Assembly (NCBI GenBank): GCA_964374115.1
Contig: CAYJXK010000016.1
Location: forward strand, 1 to 17,846
Reading direction: 5' to 3'
Origin: CAYJXK01 sp964374115
GTDB lineage: Bacteria; Patescibacteriota; Patescibacteriia; Magasanikbacterales; UBA922
DNA length: 17,846 nucleotides
This document shows, piece after piece, positions 1-6,619 of this stretch. Under the pieces are notes generated by a model. That model was not told the origin of the DNA. It searched no databases and saw only the letters and a list, made by a program, of their open reading frames with translations. A program made the position numbers and the translations under genes. Position 1 is the first letter of the stretch; each line of letters starts with the position of its first letter.

Positions 1-47
1 TCTGACTCAAAATCATACCGTGTATTCGTTAAGGTACGTGTTAAGAG

Positions 48-1742
48 TCAGTAACATGCGAGAAATCTTTTTACCATATACGTCCCCGCTTTTCGGTACC
101 CTAATTTTCTATAATACCCGCGAACACCAACACCAGAGATTACAGCGACTTTTAAAAATCCATTTTTCCGTGCAATTTTTTCTGCTTCTTCCACCAATCG
201 TTTACCCAGGCCTCTGTGTTGCGTGGCGCCGCTTTCCTGCGTGCCGATTTTTACGAGTTGGCCATAGACATGGAGTTCGCGGATAAAGGCCGCATCTTTG
301 GTTTCGGGAAGGAGCGCGTAGATTTCTCCCCTTGTAGGGGAGGGCGGGGCAGGGGTTGTGGGTATCCGCAACCGCAAAAATCCATACACTGCGATTCTGT
401 CTGGATCTTCAAAAGTCAAAAAGTATTCAGTTCCGCCCCTTGTTTCATATTGATCAGTGAACAAAATTGGCGGGTATTTTTTTATGTTTTTATGTTTTTG
501 TATTTTTATAATCCGTCCAATCTCACGACATCGCAGACACACACAACATTTCCCTTCTTTCTTTAGTTCTGCGCTCAAAACTTCTCGAAGGTTGGTTGTT
601 GTATTTCCATGTTCTATTTTTGTCGCTGGAATATCTCGAATAAGTCGGGAAATGCGGCAGTAGCGCGGCGTCGAGAGTTTCATCTGTTTCAACGATTCGA
701 TGAGCGCGCGATTTCCATAGGATTGATATCGGCCATCGAAAAACCATTGATACAGCTCGGCTGATTGAATCACCGCGTTTGGATAAATTTTCATCATGTC
801 TGGTCGAAAGTCTGGATCAGAAAAAAGCGCTTGATACATTTCGACATCGTGTTCGGGCGTCGTTCCAGGAAGATCTGGCATAAAGTGCAGATCTACTTTG
901 AATCCAGCGGTTCTCAGAAGATACATCGCATTTTTGAATTGCTGCACAGTATGTCCTCGTTTGATGAGATCAAGAATGCGATCATCGGGCGCTTGCAGAC
1001 CGAGCTCAACCCGCGTACATCCTTGCGATCGCATATGCGCAATTGTTTTGGCAGATATGGCATCTGGCCGAGTTTCAAGAGTAATTCCGATAATGCGATG
1101 CCTCGCATGTTCATTGTACGTTTGTTCTTTCTCTGTTTCAGCAATAATATCAGCCAAAGGTACTGCATCCCAATCGTGTTCTGATGTCGAAGGCAGTGGG
1201 TGTCTTCGAATAAAATTATTGCAGGCTTTGAATGATTCCATGATGAACCAATACTGATATTTGAGAGGATACGCATTCCATGTGCCGCCTTTGGTGATAT
1301 ATTCAATCTTATCGCAAGGGTGTCCATTCTTTTCGAGCATCTCAATGCGTTTCTGCATGAGAAGATACGGATTGAAATTGAGGCGCAGTGATCGCGCTGC
1401 CGCAGGCTCGCTTGCGACATAGCTCTTGGGCATACGGATCTCTGTCGGGCAGTAAACACATTTGCCAGGGCACATGAAGGGCTTCACGAGTGATGTGATG
1501 ACGGCAATACCAGATGTCGTTCGCACCGTGGCTTTTTTGAGTCCTTGTTCAACCGATGAATTTCGAGCTATCCTTTTCTTTTTGAGTAAATTCTGATAGG
1601 CTTCTCGTAACAAACGGTTTGCTGGCTGAGCAATATGGAGCGTATTGCATGTCGCATTTTTGAAGCGAAAAAAATCATCTGCGGTTACAGGATTTTTTTG
1701 AAGAATGGAGAGGAGAATCTGTTCAGCGGATGGTTGTGACAC
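48..1742 (-). CDS. elp3: Elp3-type tRNA uridine-34 carboxymethyl-modifying enzyme (radical SAM + GNAT)
   Basis: Predicted to make 5-carboxymethyl-type uridine at tRNA position 34 using SAM radical chemistry and acetyl-CoA. The 564-residue product has the radical-SAM cluster motif CPGKCVYC (Cys 91, 95, 98), then the family segments TKGGTWNAYP, ITLETRPD, ELGLQAPDD and MPDLPGTTPE. A Cys-rich stretch (CCVCLRCRE) follows, and the C-terminal GNAT domain has IRELHVYG and the acetyl-CoA loop HRGLGKRLVEEAE, ending in ISGVGVRGYYRKLGY. These are classic Elp3 signatures and the length is normal. I chose the GTG start at 1742 because the same frame upstream runs through the oppositely oriented methyltransferase; no clear Shine-Dalgarno is visible. 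The methyltransferase starts 18 nt away on the other strand. A Pro-rich insert (about residues 460-475) coincides with a G-rich hairpin sequence. Family call is firm; tRNA substrate and exact start are inferred. Confidence 0.92.
   Translation of the reverse strand: MSQPSAEQILLSILQKNPVTADDFFRFKNATCNTLHIAQPANRLLREAYQNLLKKKRIARNSSVEQGLKKATVRTTSGIAVITSLVKPFMCPGKCVYCPTEIRMPKSYVASEPAAARSLRLNFNPYLLMQKRIEMLEKNGHPCDKIEYITKGGTWNAYPLKYQYWFIMESFKACNNFIRRHPLPSTSEHDWDAVPLADIIAETEKEQTYNEHARHRIIGITLETRPDAISAKTIAHMRSQGCTRVELGLQAPDDRILDLIKRGHTVQQFKNAMYLLRTAGFKVDLHFMPDLPGTTPEHDVEMYQALFSDPDFRPDMMKIYPNAVIQSAELYQWFFDGRYQSYGNRALIESLKQMKLSTPRYCRISRLIRDIPATKIEHGNTTTNLREVLSAELKKEGKCCVCLRCREIGRIIKIQKHKNIKKYPPILFTDQYETRGGTEYFLTFEDPDRIAVYGFLRLRIPTTPAPPSPTRGEIYALLPETKDAAFIRELHVYGQLVKIGTQESGATQHRGLGKRLVEEAEKIARKNGFLKVAVISGVGVRGYYRKLGYRKAGTYMVKRFLACY
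326..355. repeat. REP-like hairpin with G-quadruplex-type G runs inside elp3
   Basis: CTCCCC (326-331) and GGGGAG (337-342) form a hairpin with loop TTGTA. It runs directly into four G tracts on the plus strand: 337-340, 342-344, 346-349 and 352-355, separated by 1-2 bases, which fits a G-quadruplex pattern. In elp3 it encodes the low-complexity stretch TTPAPPSPTRG between two conserved GNAT segments, so it looks like an in-frame insertion into a tolerant loop. Function is unknown. Confidence 0.55.
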
Positions 1743-1760
1743 GGGAAAACAATAAAAAAT

Positions 1761-2462
1761 ATGAGAAAAAGTCCAGCGCGTATCATAGAAGGAGTACGAG
1801 ATGCGTATGATCGGATTGCCGACCAATTTTCTTCTACCCGCGCTTATCTCTGGGATGATATTCGTCCTTTGGCCCGGTATGCCAAAGAAAAAAATGTGAT
1901 CCTCGACATTGGATGTGGGAATGGTAGAGTATATCAACTTTTTGAAAAAAAGCAAGGAGTAGAGTATAGTGGTATTGATATTTCAAAGAAACTCCTCACG
2001 ATTGCGCAAAAACGTATTCCAAACAGTCGCTTTTATCATGCGGATATGCGGTTCCTTCCTCTTGCTTCTGATTCGGTTGATCTCATTTATTGTATCGCGG
2101 CATTCCATCATTTGCCCACAGTCAAAGATCGACTCAAAGCGCTTCGTGAGATGAAACGAGTGTTGAAAAAAGGTGGAAGAATTCTTATGACGAATTGGAA
2201 CATATATGATCTGCGAAAGTATGAAAAATACGAAACGACGAAAAGAAGACAAGAAGGAAAAGATTTTTTTATTCCTTGGAAAGATGGAACAGGAGAAATT
2301 CTTGGTAAGCGGTATTATCATGGATTTACATTTGACGAACTCATTTGTTTGTTCGAAAAAGTAGGATTAACAATTGAAAAACAATATACGAGTACATTGG
2401 GAAGACCAAGGAGTGCAAAAGAAAAAAAAAATCTCATAAGCATTTTAAGAAATTTCTATTAA
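1761..2462 (+). CDS. Trm9/ALKBH8-like class I SAM methyltransferase (putative tRNA cm5U34 methyltransferase)
   Basis: This 233-residue Rossmann-fold methyltransferase has the SAM loop DIGCGNGR (49-56), acidic residue Asp73 in GIDIS, the core motif AFHHL (114-118) and a KRVLKKGGRILM strand. Several features point specifically to the Trm9/ALKBH8 branch: the N-terminal YDRIADQFSSTR segment, FFIPWK (169-174) and RYYH (184-187). Trm9 methylates carboxymethyluridine at tRNA wobble position 34 to mcm5U. Its position head to head with elp3, whose product supplies the carboxymethyl group, strengthens that reading. Eukaryotic Trm9 needs the small partner Trm112; none is seen here. No convincing promoter lies in the 18 nt between the two genes, so regulation is unclear. 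A methyltransferase for another small molecule remains possible. Confidence 0.85.
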   Translation: MRKSPARIIEGVRDAYDRIADQFSSTRAYLWDDIRPLARYAKEKNVILDIGCGNGRVYQLFEKKQGVEYSGIDISKKLLTIAQKRIPNSRFYHADMRFLPLASDSVDLIYCIAAFHHLPTVKDRLKALREMKRVLKKGGRILMTNWNIYDLRKYEKYETTKRRQEGKDFFIPWKDGTGEILGKRYYHGFTFDELICLFEKVGLTIEKQYTSTLGRPRSAKEKKNLISILRNFY

Positions 2463-2464
2463 CC

Positions 2465-2493
2465 TTTCACAGAGGTAGCCGAAAAGTTATTAT
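2465..2493 (+). promoter_or_regulatory. Candidate sigma70-type promoter for the M23-like lipoprotein gene
   Basis: TTTCAC (2465-2470) and TATTAT (2488-2493) are separated by 17 bp. A transcript would start near 2500, about 12 nt before the ATG at 2512. Both boxes are imperfect, so this is tentative. Confidence 0.4.
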
Positions 2494-2511
2494 AGTACAC
2501 AAAGATAGATT

Positions 2512-3306
2512 ATGTTAAACCTTAAAAGGGGTTATTTCTTAGTTGGATTTCTTGTCATTTTAATTGTTCTTATGAGTGGATGTGTTCAGCAAGAATCATT
2601 GCAAATTGATCCCGATACATTGCCAATTGGTCAGGATGATACACAAGAGCCGTTAAGTGACACACAATTTCTAACAGGTCCGCCTACCGATTTGGCTTTA
2701 CCATTTGATGTCGAGAATATGTTTGGAGGAAATAAATTTGTGAGTCCTTTTGGTCTTATCAGGCATAACCGAGACAAGGGGCATGGACATGCCGGAATTG
2801 ATATTCCGCTTTCTCAAGGAGATAGTATATATGCCGTGTCAGATGGAGAGATTATACGCAACGAGCCTGCCAGCGATGGCCCCGGCAATACTATTGTTCT
2901 TTTAATCATAAAAGACAGAGAAGGAGAAGGATGGGCATTTTTATATGAACATATTAATCTTAATTTAGGGATTGATGTCGGCTCTCAGACCAGCAAAGGA
3001 CAATCAATTGGTTACAGTGCTCTTGTAAAAGGTAATAATCATCTTGGCCTCGTTTATTATTTTAATGATTTTCAGTATACAAAGGAACCGAAGTGCTGGG
3101 CGGAATATGTAAGGAATGAAGATAAACAAAAACTGTTTAATATTTGGGAAGAAATCAGAGGCAATCCTACATTTATAGAAAGCTGGCAAAATGCTTTTGA
3201 AGATGGAACGTATGCTTATAGAGCTTTATTAAACAAGGATACGTTCCCATCCGGACCACAACTTTGCTATGAATATGGATTAGATGTGAGAGAAGGTAGA
3301 AATTGA
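2512..3306 (+). CDS. M23/LytM-like metallopeptidase-fold lipoprotein, probably degenerate
   Basis: This 264-residue protein begins with a basic segment, a hydrophobic helix (about 8-21) and a lipobox-like MSGC (Cys24), so it is predicted to be exported and lipid-anchored. The 75-185 region is a LytM-type fold: HxGxD is present as HAGID (His93, Asp97), followed by a YAVSDGEI strand and YEH (His147). In active LytM enzymes the final motif is HxH; here it reads NNHLG, keeping His177 but with Gly179 where the second zinc-binding His is expected. It may therefore be a non-catalytic peptidoglycan-binding or regulator protein. The C-terminal 75 residues are unassigned and contain Cys and Trp residues. 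The gene seems to use fewer GC-rich codons than its neighbours, by eye only. It could also be an active but divergent enzyme. Confidence 0.78.
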   Translation: MLNLKRGYFLVGFLVILIVLMSGCVQQESLQIDPDTLPIGQDDTQEPLSDTQFLTGPPTDLALPFDVENMFGGNKFVSPFGLIRHNRDKGHGHAGIDIPLSQGDSIYAVSDGEIIRNEPASDGPGNTIVLLIIKDREGEGWAFLYEHINLNLGIDVGSQTSKGQSIGYSALVKGNNHLGLVYYFNDFQYTKEPKCWAEYVRNEDKQKLFNIWEEIRGNPTFIESWQNAFEDGTYAYRALLNKDTFPSGPQLCYEYGLDVREGRN

Positions 3307-3347
3307 ATCATCTCATTTTTTATTTTTGATTCTTTATTCCAAAAAAT

Positions 3348-3587
3348 ATGGCTCAAAAAACATTCAATTGGATCGTGGGTATCTTCTTTACCCTTGTCGC
3401 GGCCCTTCACCTTATCCGTTCCATCGCAGGATGGCCAGTTCGAATTAATACGTGGGATGTACCGGTCGGCGCGAGTGTGGTGGCATTTCTTATCACAGGG
3501 TTTCTCGCGACGGCTGCATTTCGAATGGGGCAGAAGAAAGAGAAAAATCTACCGTCAAAAGATGATAATAATATCACGGTCCAGTAA
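3348..3587 (+). CDS. Small two-helix membrane protein of unknown function
   Basis: This 79-residue product has two hydrophobic segments, about residues 8-26 and 42-59, joined by a short loop with Trp and Arg residues (GWPVRINTWDVP). A hydrophilic Lys-rich tail follows. The pattern suggests a helical hairpin in the cytoplasmic membrane with a cytosolic tail. I do not recognise a characterised family. Its 3' end overlaps the convergent PLP-enzyme gene by 14 bp. The leader upstream is AT-rich without a clear promoter. The ordered hydrophobic pattern and use of the compact space between genes support it being real. Confidence 0.68.
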   Translation: MAQKTFNWIVGIFFTLVAALHLIRSIAGWPVRINTWDVPVGASVVAFLITGFLATAAFRMGQKKEKNLPSKDDNNITVQ

Positions 3588-4455
3588 CAAGGCATACCGC
3601 CGGTCCAGGCAAAATACAACCTGCTTCAGATGCTTTTTTAAGTCCGACGATCGAAAGGGCGCTATTGGGAGAGATTGCAAGGTTGCATGTTTTTTTGACA
3701 AGATCCATGGCTTCTCGAATATCGTCGTCTGTCGCGATCCATCCCGATCCGCCAGTTTGTTTGACAAGCGCCATGACTTTTTCTTTGCGACGCGCGACTT
3801 GGTCAACAATGGCTGACGCGAGAGAGCCGATACTTTTTCTCTCTTCGCTCGCATTTTCCACCATCGGATGACAGTATTCTGTTTGAACAATATGAATCTG
3901 CAGCTTGTGAGGCGAAACAGAAAATATCTCACCCAAAGCCTGCGCAGTAGTACCGCTTGAAGTAGGAATGAACACAGCAGAAATATCTTCCAATTTCAAA
4001 AGTTCTTCCGCAAGCTCACGATACCCAAGAAGCGCGAGATCATCTATGGATTGTCGAAGATATATGAGATTTGCGTTTTTAGCGACCCACAATGCTTCTT
4101 GTTTTGGACGTTCTACGATAAGAAGTTGCATGTAAGAATCGGCTGAGACAAGCGCGTGGAGGCGTTCATATTTGTCTTTCGCGATCCGTTTTCCTATGTA
4201 TATATCAAGTTTGATTTTTTCTTTAGAATTGTTTTGATTATATTTTTTCACAAATACAGCAGAGGCTATCGCTGCATTTCCCGAAGATGAAATGACAAAA
4301 TGCGTATGTTTTTTTTTAAGGTATTCTTTCATCATGACAGGAATAGACCTTCCTTTGTGAGAGCCATACGGGTGCAGATCTTCTCGTTTCAGATATACGT
4401 CAGGAACACCGAGCGCCTCGGCGAGGAGGGGGTATGATTGCTGAGGCGTTTTCAT
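3574..4455 (-). CDS. Short PLP-dependent enzyme, threonine-synthase-like (fold type II)
   Basis: This 293-residue protein has the fold-type-II PLP layout. YLKREDLHPYGSHKGR carries the probable Schiff-base Lys34, SSSGNAAIA (56-64) resembles the substrate/PLP loop of threonine synthases, and PTSSGTTAQA (164-173) is the phosphate-binding loop. It ends in SPNSALSIVGL and a short VCLVTGP tail, like threonine synthase and threonine dehydratase. It is shorter than usual threonine synthases (over 350 residues) and lacks their N-terminal extension. Real substrates could be O-phosphohomoserine, threonine or another beta-substituted amino acid; none can be chosen from sequence. It lies divergently from the LysW-like gene and has no obvious pathway partner in the window. 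Confidence 0.83.
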   Translation of the reverse strand: MKTPQQSYPLLAEALGVPDVYLKREDLHPYGSHKGRSIPVMMKEYLKKKHTHFVISSSGNAAIASAVFVKKYNQNNSKEKIKLDIYIGKRIAKDKYERLHALVSADSYMQLLIVERPKQEALWVAKNANLIYLRQSIDDLALLGYRELAEELLKLEDISAVFIPTSSGTTAQALGEIFSVSPHKLQIHIVQTEYCHPMVENASEERKSIGSLASAIVDQVARRKEKVMALVKQTGGSGWIATDDDIREAMDLVKKTCNLAISPNSALSIVGLKKASEAGCILPGPAVCLVTGP

Positions 4456-4469
4456 ATGTGTGAGTCAAA

Positions 4470-4498
4470 TTGCCAATAGCCAATTGTTCGGGTATAAT
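4470..4498 (+). promoter_or_regulatory. Promoter of the LysW-like gene
   Basis: TTGCCA (4470-4475), a 17-bp spacer and a perfect TATAAT (4493-4498) form a near-consensus promoter. Transcription would begin near 4505, giving a leader of roughly 39 nt before the ATG at 4544. It also argues against a translation start farther upstream at 4460. Confidence 0.75.
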
Positions 4499-4520
4499 GG
4501 ACGCATAAACTATCTGCCAT

Positions 4521-4548
4521 CCATTGGCTATGAACCATTGGCTATGAA
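4521..4548 (+). repeat. Perfect 14-bp tandem duplication at the LysW-like start codon
   Basis: CCATTGGCTATGAA occurs at 4521-4534 and again at 4535-4548. The second copy supplies the start codon (4544). The first copy supplies another ATG (4530) that opens a five-codon frame, MNHWL, whose TGA (4545-4547) overlaps the gene's ATG. Related CCAATAG/CCAATTG units lie just upstream (4472-4485). Confidence 0.9.
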
Positions 4549-4708
4549 CTTAATTTGTCCAGAATGTAAAAATGCCGTTGATCTTTCATCGTATCCCAAT
4601 CTTCAAAAAGATACCGTGGTCGAGTGTGGAATGTGCGGAATGACTCTTTTGGTCACAGCGATATCGAGTGGGGGAGTGTCTGTTGAGATCATGGATGAGG
4701 GAAAGTGA
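4544..4708 (+). CDS. LysW-like small zinc-ribbon protein
   Basis: This 54-residue protein has two CxxC knuckles (Cys5/Cys8 and Cys28/Cys31) and an acidic beta-rich tail. Length and layout match LysW, the amino-group carrier used in alpha-aminoadipate lysine and arginine synthesis. LysW works through a C-terminal Glu (typically ending DWGE); this protein ends in DEGK, so carrier function is doubtful. No LysX, LysZ or similar partner is in the window. The ATG at 4544 is chosen because the promoter TATAAT lies downstream of the earlier in-frame start, and because 54 residues is the family length. The gene is convergent with the NUDIX gene, overlapping by 20 bp. It could instead be a generic zinc ribbon acting in protein or RNA binding. 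Confidence 0.75.
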   Translation: MNLICPECKNAVDLSSYPNLQKDTVVECGMCGMTLLVTAISSGGVSVEIMDEGK

Positions 4709-5258
4709 TCGGGGAGAATAGTCGTTTCTTAAATGCTTCGAGCTGATTGGTGGTTTGAAGTTTGAGTATATGGAACGCAATTTCCTTTGACCTCCATTCT
4801 GAAGAAAGGATGATAGTGAGAAATGCTTCGAATGTGAGTGTCATGATTTCAATATGTTCTCCAGGATCCAACAGTGGTTCCTGCTTTTTTTTACCATTTT
4901 TTGCAATATACGTGTATACATCCCATTCTATTTTGGATGTGGGTTCGTACATCGAAAAAAGTTCCCAATTATCGGAGGTGTAGCCAGTCTCTTCCAGGAG
5001 TTCTCGTTTTGCCCCCTCGAGTGGAGTCTCTCCCTCATCTTGTCTGCCGCCAAACAAGGAAAAGTATTCCGGTCTTCCTGGCTGTTTTTCTTTTGCCACA
5101 AGAATATTGTCTCCGACAATGGGAATGATTTCGAGCGTATTCACGCGTTTGAGCATTTCAAATGTTGCTTTTGAACCGTCAAAAAGTTCTTGTTCCCATT
5201 GATAGACATCGAATATGTTACCTTTGAAGACGCGATGAGCTTGAGGTGGTAGTTTCAT
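4689..5258 (-). CDS. NUDIX hydrolase, ADP-sugar pyrophosphatase-like
   Basis: This 189-residue protein carries a complete NUDIX box at residues 71-93 matching Gx5Ex7REUxEExGU: GRQDEGE, then RELLEETGY. The glutamates bind the catalytic divalent metal. The preceding beta strands (IIPIVGDNILVAKEKQPGRP) resemble the ADP-ribose/ADP-sugar pyrophosphatase branch, which splits nucleoside diphosphates linked to another group. Exact substrate is unknown. The ATG at 5258 is preferred over one at 5270 because it forms a 4-nt ATGA overlap with the stop codon of the upstream Mur ligase. It is the last gene of the cell-wall operon. A role in nucleotide-sugar housekeeping or precursor turnover is possible but inferred. 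Confidence 0.87.
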   Translation of the reverse strand: MKLPPQAHRVFKGNIFDVYQWEQELFDGSKATFEMLKRVNTLEIIPIVGDNILVAKEKQPGRPEYFSLFGGRQDEGETPLEGAKRELLEETGYTSDNWELFSMYEPTSKIEWDVYTYIAKNGKKKQEPLLDPGEHIEIMTLTFEAFLTIILSSEWRSKEIAFHILKLQTTNQLEAFKKRLFSPITFPHP

Positions 5259-6619
5259 AGATTTGTACACAATGATTCTATCATTCCTCGGAATCCATGC
5301 GATCCTAAGAATACGACCACATCGCCCGGGCTGACGGATGAGAGAATATGAGAGACAAGATCATTATCGTTTTCAATATATTGAACAGATAGATGGGTGC
5401 GCGCGATTGTATCCGCTATTTCCTCACCATCCATGGGTTCTTCATCTCTATTTCCTTTTTTGATACTGCTCAGACGCGGAATAATGATTTCGTCTGCGGC
5501 AGCGAATGCGCTATCATAATCAGAGGAAAGAGCGCGGCATCGATTGCCAATGTTTGGTTCGAAAATAGCGATAAGTTTTTTTGGATACAGCTTGCGGACA
5601 CTTGTGAGGACACCATACGCCTTTTGTGGAGAATGTGCAATGTCATCGTAAACATCAACAGCGCCGTCCAGTCTTTTTTCGAGTCGTCTTTTGACACCGG
5701 GAAATTCCTTTACTGCTTCACGAATGATATCGCTCGCGATACCTATTTCTCGACCCAACGCGAAACACCCCGTGATATTATCTGCCGAGTAATCCCCAAG
5801 CATTGAGGCCTGCATCTCTATCGTTTCCTCTTGGGCGGCAATAAAAAAATTGATTCCGTGTTTGGTTGTTTTCACATCATGATATTGATACTCATTTTTT
5901 TTCATTCCATATCGAATGACTCGAAGTGCACATGGAAGTGACAGATTTTCTACTTTTTCTGATACGACAATAAGACCATGATTGGGAATAACATCTACAA
6001 GTTTTTGAAATGCATCCACATAATCCTTTTCCTTCTTGAATACATCAGCATGATCCCAGACGAGTGATGTGAGAAGAAGATGCGTAGGACGATAGTGAGA
6101 AAATTTCGGCGTGGGATCCCATTGAGATGTTTTGTATTCGTCGCCCTCGAGAATGGACCAGTCTGCATCTGCTAATCGTGCAGAGGGAAATTGGGAAATG
6201 CCGCCGAACATGTATGATGGATTCCATTGTGCCTTGGTCAAAATCCACGACATCAGTGCCGCAGTGGTCGTTTTTCCATATGTGCCAGCACAGACGATAG
6301 AATTCTTTTTTACCATATATTTTTCTATGAGTTCTGGATAGGAGCAATAAGACAAATTTTTTTCTTGCACATACTGCCATTCTGCATTCTCTGATCCTGC
6401 GACATTGCCGACGACAACAAGACCATCGTTCAAATTACCAAGGACTCGATCTGGATGCCATCCCGGGTAAAATTTCACGCCTGCTTTTTCAAGCTGAGTC
6501 GAAACAGGAGGATAAAATCCTTTGTCGCTCCCAGTCACTTGGTATCCGTGCTTTTTGAAGGCAATGGCAAGGGCAGACATCGCGACACCGCAGATGCCGA
6601 TGAAATGAATTTTTTTCAT
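5255..6619 (-). CDS. mpl: Mpl-like UDP-MurNAc:peptide ligase (MurC/Mpl family)
   Basis: This 454-residue Mur ligase has the N-terminal UDP-sugar-binding Rossmann motif HFIGICGVAMSALA, then TGSDKGFYPP and VVVGNVAGSEN, features of Mpl more than MurC. The ATP P-loop is GTYGKTTT (112-119), with Tyr in place of the usual His, followed by the EGDEY segment (158-162). Mid and C-terminal motifs include HADVF, GDYSADN, DDIAHSPQKA and FEPNIGNR. Length matches E. coli Mpl (about 457). Mpl attaches a recovered murein tripeptide to UDP-MurNAc; MurC adds L-Ala. Embedded in an operon with mraY and a MurE-like gene, it may serve either recycling or de novo synthesis. It has ATGA overlaps with the genes on both sides. 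The gene symbol reflects similarity only. Confidence 0.85.
   Translation of the reverse strand: MKKIHFIGICGVAMSALAIAFKKHGYQVTGSDKGFYPPVSTQLEKAGVKFYPGWHPDRVLGNLNDGLVVVGNVAGSENAEWQYVQEKNLSYCSYPELIEKYMVKKNSIVCAGTYGKTTTAALMSWILTKAQWNPSYMFGGISQFPSARLADADWSILEGDEYKTSQWDPTPKFSHYRPTHLLLTSLVWDHADVFKKEKDYVDAFQKLVDVIPNHGLIVVSEKVENLSLPCALRVIRYGMKKNEYQYHDVKTTKHGINFFIAAQEETIEMQASMLGDYSADNITGCFALGREIGIASDIIREAVKEFPGVKRRLEKRLDGAVDVYDDIAHSPQKAYGVLTSVRKLYPKKLIAIFEPNIGNRCRALSSDYDSAFAAADEIIIPRLSSIKKGNRDEEPMDGEEIADTIARTHLSVQYIENDNDLVSHILSSVSPGDVVVFLGSHGFRGMIESLCTNL

Noticed and set aside
2..51. Hairpin CTGACTC/GAGTCAG around the elp3 stop codon as a terminator
   Set aside because: The loop is 36 nt and no T tract follows on the minus strand.
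1743..1955. Longer elp3 start at 1955 on the minus strand
   Set aside because: It would run 195 bp through the oppositely oriented methyltransferase, and the added residues do not look like an Elp3 N-terminus.
4544..4708. The zinc ribbon as a Trm112 partner of the Trm9-like enzyme
   Set aside because: Its spacing and tail match LysW rather than Trm112, and it is not linked to the methyltransferase gene.
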